DNA of 19,456 nt. Origin: JAVWJP01 sp036638975 (lineage in GTDB: Bacteria > Bacillota > Clostridia > Oscillospirales > Ruminococcaceae). Each line of letters opens with the position of its first letter. Position 1 is the first letter of the stretch. A program made the translations under genes and the position numbers. Under the pieces are notes generated by a model that made no database searches, was not told the DNA's origin, and saw nothing but the letters and a program-made list of their open reading frames with translations. The stretch spans positions 1 to 19,456 of the forward strand of contig JAVWJP010000024.1 in the NCBI GenBank assembly GCA_036638975.1, in the 5' to 3' direction. This document shows positions 15,143 through 19,456 of the stretch, piece by piece.

Positions 15143-15496
15143 TTGGTTAAACTTACTACACATTTGGGCACAACAAATATTTCGCAGGTATACTTTGCAA
15201 ACCTGGTGGGACACGTTGCCTCGGAATGCTTTGGCGTTGCAGGTATGTCAAATACAGACGCAACACAGGGTCTTAGAACTATGCTAACGCAAAAAGAATC
15301 TCCGGACCACGGTGTGCGTGTTCGCCTTGACGGAAACAAATTGCTTGTAGACTTACACATTATAGTAAGCTACGGGGTTAATATCTCGGCAATTGTAAAA
15401 AGCATAGTAAACAAAGTGCGCTACAGCATAGAAGAAGCCACCGACATGGAAGTTGCTAAGGTGAATGTTTTTGTAGATTCTATGAAAACCGAATAG
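15143..15496 (+). CDS. yloU: Asp23/Gls24-family protein YloU
   Basis: 117 residues from TTG at 15143-15145, with AGGAGG 7 bases upstream. The family hallmark is the central block VRVRLDGNKLLVDLHIIVSY (about 58-77) followed by GVNISAIVKSIVNKVRYSIE and the closing KVNVFVD strand. Asp23 proteins are small cytoplasmic or membrane-associated proteins linked to envelope homeostasis; the molecular role of YloU is not established. The yloU-fakA order is the same as in B. subtilis, and 29 bases separate the two here. No membrane helix is visible. Confidence 0.92.
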   Translation: MVKLTTHLGTTNISQVYFANLVGHVASECFGVAGMSNTDATQGLRTMLTQKESPDHGVRVRLDGNKLLVDLHIIVSYGVNISAIVKSIVNKVRYSIEEATDMEVAKVNVFVDSMKTE

Positions 15497-15525
15497 CACA
15501 CAGTTATAATAAGGAGTGTATTTTA

Positions 15526-17193
15526 GTGATTTTAGGCTCGCAGCTTAGAGATGCGTTCATTTCCGGCGCACACAACATAGAAAACCAAAAACAAGCGGTA
15601 GACGCTTTAAATGTGTTCCCTGTCCCTGACGGCGACACGGGAACCAATATGTCGATGACTATAATGGCTGCTGCACGGGAGCTTGAAAACCTTGATGATG
15701 ATGCAAGCGTTGAAAAGGTTTCTCAAACTGCCGCTTCTGCACTGCTGCGCGGTGCAAGAGGTAACTCAGGCGTTATACTCTCGCTTCTTTTCAGAGGCTT
15801 CTCTAAAGGCCTTATAGGTAAGCGCTCGGCAAACGGCACAAACATCGCCGATGCTATAGCAAAGGGTGTAGATGCGGCTTACAAGGCAGTTATGAAGCCC
15901 ACAGAGGGCACAATATTGACGGTTGCGCGTTTTGCAGCCGAAAGAGCGCAAATTGTATGCAAAAAAAATGATGACCCTGTTTTTGTGTGGGAAGAAATGC
16001 TTAAAGCCTCTGAAGATGCCCTTGCAAAAACCCCTGAGATGCTGCCCGTACTTAAAAAAGCAGGCGTTGTAGATGCAGGGGGCAAAGGACTGCTTGTGAT
16101 ATTTGAAGGCATGATGAGTGTCTTTAAGGACGGCGTTATAATAGAAAAAACAGGTACAGAATCCAAAAAAATTGCTGTTTCGTGGGAGAACGACGGCAAA
16201 GATGCAGCCGCAGAGTACGACGGAGAAGAAATAAATTTCACATATTGTACAGAGTTTATAGTGCTTAAAAAAGAAGATGCAGAGGACGCACTAAAGCTCC
16301 GCGCTTTTTTAGAGTCTATCGGTGACAGCGCGGTGGTGGTTGATGACGAGGAGATTATCAAATGCCATGTTCACACCAACAACCCCGGTGATGCACTGCA
16401 AGAGGGGCTTAAATTTGGGCAACTTACAAACCTTAAAATAGAAAATATGCGCGAACAATTTGCAAACAAGCAAAAAGCCAACAAAAGGCGCGAAAAAGAA
16501 CGTGCTCCGCAGTATGTACCTGTAGACCCCCAGCGCGAATACGGTTTTGTGGCTGTTGCCGCAGGAGATGGGCTGCAAAACATTTTTAAAGAGCTGGGTG
16601 CAGATAATATCGTAAGCGGCGGGCAGACAATGAACCCCTCAACCGAAGATATTCTGACTGCAATACACGCAACTCCCGCAAAGACGGTTTTTGTACTTCC
16701 AAACAATAAAAATATAATTATGGCGGCAGAACAAGCTATAAAGCTTGCAGACAGAAAGGTTTGCGTACTGCAAACCCGCACCGTACCACAGGGCATGACC
16801 GCCATGCTTAGCTTTGACCCTGACGCGGACGCTAACCAAAACCAAATGGCTATGACAGAAGCGTTTGCACACGTCACAACAGGCTCTGTCACCTTTGCGG
16901 CAAGAGATTCTGATTTTGACGGGCACAGCATAAAAAAAGATGAGATATTGGCGCTTGAAAACGGAAAACTCTCGTTTGTGGGAAGCGACCTTATAAAGAC
17001 AACCACTAAGCTTGTCAAGAATATGCTGCGCAAGGACACCGCTTTTGTAAGCGTATATTACGGCAGCGATGTTTCTGAGGAGCAGGTTACTTTGATAGAA
17101 GACGCTTTGCGTCAAAAGCTCCCCGAGGACATTGAGTTCGCCATGCTTTCCGGAGGACAGCCCGTTTACTACTTTATAATAGCGGTAGAATAG
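15526..17193 (+). CDS. fakA: Fatty acid kinase subunit FakA (YloV, DhaL-type kinase domain)
   Basis: 555 residues, equal to the family length. FakA phosphorylates exogenous fatty acids presented by a FakB (DegV-fold) partner, feeding acyl-phosphate into phospholipid synthesis. The N-terminal DhaL domain (about 1-200) shows the Mg-ATP-binding PDGDTGTNMSMT (34-45), LRGARGNSGVILS (74-86), KPTEGTILTVA (124-134) and DAGGKGLLVIFEGM (183-196). The middle domain carries KCHVHTNNPGDAL (about 284-296), and the C-terminal domain ends in MLSGGQPVYYFIIAVE. No break or missing motif. It starts at GTG 15526-15528 with AAGGAG upstream. No fakB is visible in the window. It follows yloU as in Bacillus. Confidence 0.94.
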   Translation: MILGSQLRDAFISGAHNIENQKQAVDALNVFPVPDGDTGTNMSMTIMAAARELENLDDDASVEKVSQTAASALLRGARGNSGVILSLLFRGFSKGLIGKRSANGTNIADAIAKGVDAAYKAVMKPTEGTILTVARFAAERAQIVCKKNDDPVFVWEEMLKASEDALAKTPEMLPVLKKAGVVDAGGKGLLVIFEGMMSVFKDGVIIEKTGTESKKIAVSWENDGKDAAAEYDGEEINFTYCTEFIVLKKEDAEDALKLRAFLESIGDSAVVVDDEEIIKCHVHTNNPGDALQEGLKFGQLTNLKIENMREQFANKQKANKRREKERAPQYVPVDPQREYGFVAVAAGDGLQNIFKELGADNIVSGGQTMNPSTEDILTAIHATPAKTVFVLPNNKNIIMAAEQAIKLADRKVCVLQTRTVPQGMTAMLSFDPDADANQNQMAMTEAFAHVTTGSVTFAARDSDFDGHSIKKDEILALENGKLSFVGSDLIKTTTKLVKNMLRKDTAFVSVYYGSDVSEEQVTLIEDALRQKLPEDIEFAMLSGGQPVYYFIIAVE

Positions 17194-17213
17194 CCGTAAA
17201 ATGAGGTGTTATT

Positions 17214-17993
17214 GTGGTTTTAGCCATAGATATTGGCAACTCTAACATTGTTATAGGCGGGTTTAAAGACAGTACTCCGCTTTTTGTAACAAGGATAAGC
17301 ACCGATGCTTCACGCACAAAATTTGAATACGCCGTGGTACTAAACGACCTTTTGGGGCTTTACGGCTATAAAAAAACCGACATAACAGGGGCAATAATAT
17401 CATCTGTAGTGCCTCCCCTATCGTCGGTTATACAAGATGCTGTACGGCTTGTAAACCCGGTGCGCGTTTTGGCTGTAGAGCCCGGCATAAAAACGGGGCT
17501 TGATATTAAAATAGACAACCCCGGACAGCTTGGGGCGGACCTTTTGGCGACAGCAGTGGGCGCTTTTAGCAAATACCCGCTTCCTGCCGTAATAATAGAC
17601 CTTGGTACTGCCACCAAAATAACTGTTGTAGACAAAAACAGGTGCTTTCGCGGCGGCGCTATAATGCCCGGAGTAATGATAGCCTTGCGAGCGCTTAGCA
17701 GTAAAACCGCACAGCTTCCGCAAATAAGCCTCTCTGACGGTGTGCAAAATGCCATTGGCACAAACACTGTAGATTGTATGCGGGCAGGTGTTATTTTAGG
17801 TACAGCAAGCATGATAGACGGTATGCTGGAGCGTTATAAAAAAGTGTTGGGGAACGACATAACGGTAATAGCCTGCGGAGGTCTTACAGACGCTATTGTA
17901 CCATACTGCGAAAGCAAGATAATAAAGGATCCATACCTTATTTTAAACGGTCTTCTTGAGCTTTACAAAAAAAATACACCTCAAGAAATATAA
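17214..17993 (+). CDS. coaX: Type III pantothenate kinase CoaX
   Basis: 259 residues. CoaX makes 4'-phosphopantothenate from pantothenate and ATP, the first step of CoA synthesis, and is not inhibited by CoA as type I enzymes are. The ASKHA-fold phosphate loop LAIDIGNSNIVIG (3-15, Asp6 and Asn9) is present, as are SSVVPPLS (63-70), the pantothenate-binding GQLGADLLATAVGAF (104-118, with catalytic Asp109), the second phosphate motif IIDLGTATK (127-135) and GGAIMPG (147-153). The GADR of many homologues is GADL here, a variant I believe also occurs in Clostridia. The start is GTG at 17214 with GAGGTG nearby. It lies 20 bases after fakA and upstream of an ECF S component. Confidence 0.95.
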   Translation: MVLAIDIGNSNIVIGGFKDSTPLFVTRISTDASRTKFEYAVVLNDLLGLYGYKKTDITGAIISSVVPPLSSVIQDAVRLVNPVRVLAVEPGIKTGLDIKIDNPGQLGADLLATAVGAFSKYPLPAVIIDLGTATKITVVDKNRCFRGGAIMPGVMIALRALSSKTAQLPQISLSDGVQNAIGTNTVDCMRAGVILGTASMIDGMLERYKKVLGNDITVIACGGLTDAIVPYCESKIIKDPYLILNGLLELYKKNTPQEI

Positions 17994-18041
17994 CTTATAT
18001 TAGATAGCTTTGGGCTAATGCTCATACTATAAATAAATTAT

Positions 18042-18073
18042 TTGCGCTGCATCTTTTATAAGAGCAGCAGCAA
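18042..18073 (+). promoter_or_regulatory. Strong leader hairpin touching the ribosome binding site of the ECF S-component gene
   Basis: TTGC-GCTGC-A-TCTT, loop TTAT, AAGA-GCAGC-A-GCAA: 13 pairs with two single-A bulges. The last two paired bases are the AA of the AAGGAGG ribosome binding site (18072-18078). No T tract follows on the plus strand, so it is not an ordinary terminator. It could modulate translation or protect a processed 5' end. No known riboswitch class is recognised. Confidence 0.5.
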
Positions 18074-18083
18074 GGAGGAAATC

Positions 18084-18737
18084 ATGTCAACATCATCAGC
18101 AAAAATCGCACGGCTTACACAGCTTGGTCTGTTGTCTGCCATCATCTTCATTATGGGCTTTACGCCGCTTGGGTCCATTCCATTGGGAGGACCAATAGTA
18201 GCAACACTGGCTCAAATACCCGTAGTAATAGGCGGTGTACTGCTTGGCACAGGTGCAGGCGCATTTTTAGGAGGAGTTTTTGGGTTTGTAAGCCTTTTGT
18301 GGTTTACAATGTATGCCCCTCCCACAGCCTTTGTTTTTAGCCCATTCTTCAGCGTGGGTCTTGCACAGGGGAACATACCAAAGGCTATACTTTTTGCGCT
18401 TGGCAGCCTTATAATCTGCTTTGTACCGCGCATACTTATAGGTGTTGTAGCATCTAAGCTATACCGCGCAGTACTTACAAAAACGCACAGCGTAAGCAAA
18501 GCAGCGGCTGTAGCCGGAGTGTGCGGCTCGCTTGTAAACACGATGCTTGTGCTTTTAGGAATACTTGTTTTTTTTGCCGTGCCGTATGCGCAGGTAAACG
18601 GCAACATAATTTGGGTACTGCTGGGTACCTCTGTTTTGGTAAACGGAATACCCGAAGCGATAGTTACCCCGCTTGTAACCATAGCAATAGTAAAACCTTT
18701 AAGTATTATGAGGAACAAACAAAATACTAAAATATAG
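18084..18737 (+). CDS. ECF transporter S component, probably pantothenate (PanT-like)
   Basis: 217 residues from the ATG at 18084, which has AAGGAGG 5 bases upstream; a 14-codon in-frame extension to 18042 is rejected because it would lie in the leader hairpin. About six membrane segments are visible (about 9-30, 38-62, 70-90, 100-122, 138-165, 170-205). The N-terminal helix ends in TPLGSIPLGGP, and the conserved small-residue stretch GVLLGTGAGAFLGGVFGFVS follows, as in substrate-binding S proteins of energy-coupling factor importers. S components need EcfA, EcfA' and EcfT, none of which are in the window, as for shared-module (group II) systems. Pantothenate is inferred from the adjacent coaX; the sequence alone does not fix the vitamin. 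Confidence 0.85.
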   Translation: MSTSSAKIARLTQLGLLSAIIFIMGFTPLGSIPLGGPIVATLAQIPVVIGGVLLGTGAGAFLGGVFGFVSLLWFTMYAPPTAFVFSPFFSVGLAQGNIPKAILFALGSLIICFVPRILIGVVASKLYRAVLTKTHSVSKAAAVAGVCGSLVNTMLVLLGILVFFAVPYAQVNGNIIWVLLGTSVLVNGIPEAIVTPLVTIAIVKPLSIMRNKQNTKI

Positions 18738-18745
18738 CAAAATAC

Positions 18746-18781
18746 AAAGCGCCCGCTCAAAAAAAGAGCAGGCGCTTTATT
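18746..18781 (+). terminator. Strong terminator between the ECF gene and ybaK, probably bidirectional
   Basis: AAAGCGCCCGCTC (18746-18758) and GAGCAGGCGCTTT (18766-18778) form a 13-position stem with one mismatch and a seven-A loop, followed by TTTATTATT. On the minus strand the same stem is followed by TTTGTATTTT, so it can also end ybaK transcripts. It sits between two convergent genes. Confidence 0.88.
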
Positions 18782-18800
18782 ATTGTGGCTTAAAACTGTT

Positions 18801-19271
18801 TTATTTGATAATATCGCCAATATTCAAGCGAACTACCGTTGCCAATGGCTCAATGCTTAATTCAATCTGATACCCTATTTTACCCCCGCTAAAGATAATC
18901 GTGTCAAAATTTTGCGCTGTTTTATGTACGATTGTGGCAAATAGCTTCTTCATACCAATGGGAGAGCAGCCGCCATGTATGTACCCTGTCAGCAGCAATA
19001 AGTCCTTTGATTTAAGCATTTCGATAGATTTTTCTCCGACACATACCGCCGCTTTTTTTAGGTCAAGCTCTGCTGATACAGGTATCATAAACACATAGTG
19101 AGCACCTGTTTTACCGGTAGTGACAAGAGTTTTAAAAACCCGCTCCGGGTTCTGCCCTATTGCCGCTGCGGCATCTACACCACTGATAGCACCTGTACCG
19201 GCGTAGCTATATTCACCGTAAGTAATGTTTTTGCTTTCTAAAATGCGCATAGCATTTGTTTTATCCTTCAT
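18801..19271 (-). CDS. ybaK: YbaK/EbsC-family aminoacyl-tRNA deacylase (Cys-tRNA(Pro) type)
   Basis: 156 residues. Members of this family hydrolyse mischarged tRNA, typically Cys-tRNA(Pro), to protect translation fidelity. The catalytic Lys is in RVFKTLV (Lys47), and the family blocks MIPVSAELDLKKAA, GYIHGGCSPIGMKK and FSGGKIGYQIELS are clear. The frame opens at an ATG 18 bases further out (19289), but the strong Shine-Dalgarno AGAGGGTGA lies between the two ATGs, so I choose the ATG at 19269-19271 (MKDKTNAMRILESK). It is transcribed alone and converges with the ECF gene across a shared terminator. Confidence 0.92.
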   Translation of the reverse strand: MKDKTNAMRILESKNITYGEYSYAGTGAISGVDAAAAIGQNPERVFKTLVTTGKTGAHYVFMIPVSAELDLKKAAVCVGEKSIEMLKSKDLLLLTGYIHGGCSPIGMKKLFATIVHKTAQNFDTIIFSGGKIGYQIELSIEPLATVVRLNIGDIIK

Positions 19272-19309
19272 ATAATCACCCTCTGACATTAAATTTATAT
19301 TTTAGAAAT

Positions 19310-19339
19310 GTTATAGTTTTGTTATCGGTTGTGTTACAA
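19310..19339 (-). promoter_or_regulatory. Possible promoter of ybaK
   Basis: On the minus strand TTGTAA (19334-19339), 18 bases, TATAAC (19310-19315). Both hexamers are partial matches and the spacer is one base longer than ideal. An inverted repeat, GTTGT-GTT-ACAAC (19328-19340), covers the -35. The rest of the right-hand gap, up to 19456, holds no gene I can support. Confidence 0.35.
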
Positions 19340-19456
19340 CTAAAACCAGCTATGCATAAACCTTCACTAAAGCCGCATAAAACGTATAAAAAGAGGGTCA
19401 AAATGAACCGCTGTAGGAAAAATAGACAGTAAAAAGAAAGAGCAATCGTAGAATAT

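Noticed and set aside
16371..17039. Long open frame (222 codons) on the minus strand opposite fakA
   Set aside because: It is an antisense shadow of a fully conserved gene: Ser/Leu-rich composition, no family motif and no convincing ribosome binding site.
17994..18083. Possible riboswitch upstream of the ECF S component
   Set aside because: Apart from one hairpin beside the ribosome binding site, the 90 bases show no junction or conserved core of any vitamin riboswitch I know, and they are too short for most.
18212..18820. 202-codon minus-strand frame overlapping the ECF gene and the shared terminator
   Set aside because: It runs opposite a clear membrane protein, across the terminator and into the 3' end of ybaK, with no recognisable family.
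19403..19432. Nine-codon mini-ORF (MNRCRKNRQ) with AGAGGG just upstream near the right edge
   Set aside because: It is very short, the only nearby promoter-like sequence would start transcription at its ribosome binding site, and no gene is visible after it within the window. It might be a leader peptide, but I cannot support it.
1..19456. Mobile elements, CRISPR arrays, toxin-antitoxin or defence genes, tRNA/rRNA
   Set aside because: None seen on either strand: no transposase or integrase motifs, no regularly spaced repeats, and every large open stretch is assigned to a conserved gene. The RHH protein is not a typical antitoxin, since its partner gene is clpB rather than a toxin.

Overview
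The window looks like chromosomal core DNA from an anaerobic, endospore-forming Firmicute, probably a Clostridia member of the Oscillospirales type. That placement is an inference. It rests on spoIIR, a tepA-ylzJ-spoIIIE gene order like that of Bacillus subtilis, a yloU-fakA pair, strong AGGAGG-type ribosome binding sites, frequent TTG/GTG starts and moderate GC. I see no insertion sequence, phage gene, CRISPR array, rRNA or tRNA. No gap between genes exceeds about 270 bases.

Left part (1-4700). The 3' end of a chemotaxis receptor gene (+) converges on clpB (-) across a shared hairpin. clpB is the second gene of a two-gene unit. The first gene encodes an unrecognised protein with a ribbon-helix-helix (RHH) DNA-binding N-terminus, and a near-consensus housekeeping promoter precedes it. 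Next comes spoIIR (-), the forespore signalling protein. It is bounded downstream by a terminator and upstream by an unusual hairpin overlapped by a candidate sigma-F promoter.

Middle part (4710-12437). One long minus-strand gene series reads tepA, ylzJ, spoIIIE/ftsK, an Lrp/AsnC regulator, a PLP aminotransferase, a DUF362 double [4Fe-4S] protein and ispE. Gaps are 0-38 bases, and three junctions are 4-base stop/start overlaps. It joins spore and chromosome-partition functions to an amino-acid regulator/aminotransferase pair and an isoprenoid gene.

Right part (12438-19456). From a 266-base divergent promoter region, ymdB (+) runs alone to a probable terminator. A second promoter then drives an orphan family-5 solute-binding lipoprotein, yloU (Asp23), fakA (fatty-acid kinase), coaX (type III pantothenate kinase) and an ECF-transporter S component. 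The last two plausibly form a pantothenate uptake and phosphorylation pair for CoA synthesis. A strong terminator separates them from a convergent ybaK-type deacylase gene (-).

Most of the window is conserved housekeeping and sporulation DNA. The parts most worth a second look are the RHH gene ahead of clpB, the hairpin/promoter arrangement ahead of spoIIR, a YmdB with an altered active-site-loop motif, and the uncharacterised DUF362 gene in the spoIIIE-ispE series. I found no clearly new multi-gene system.
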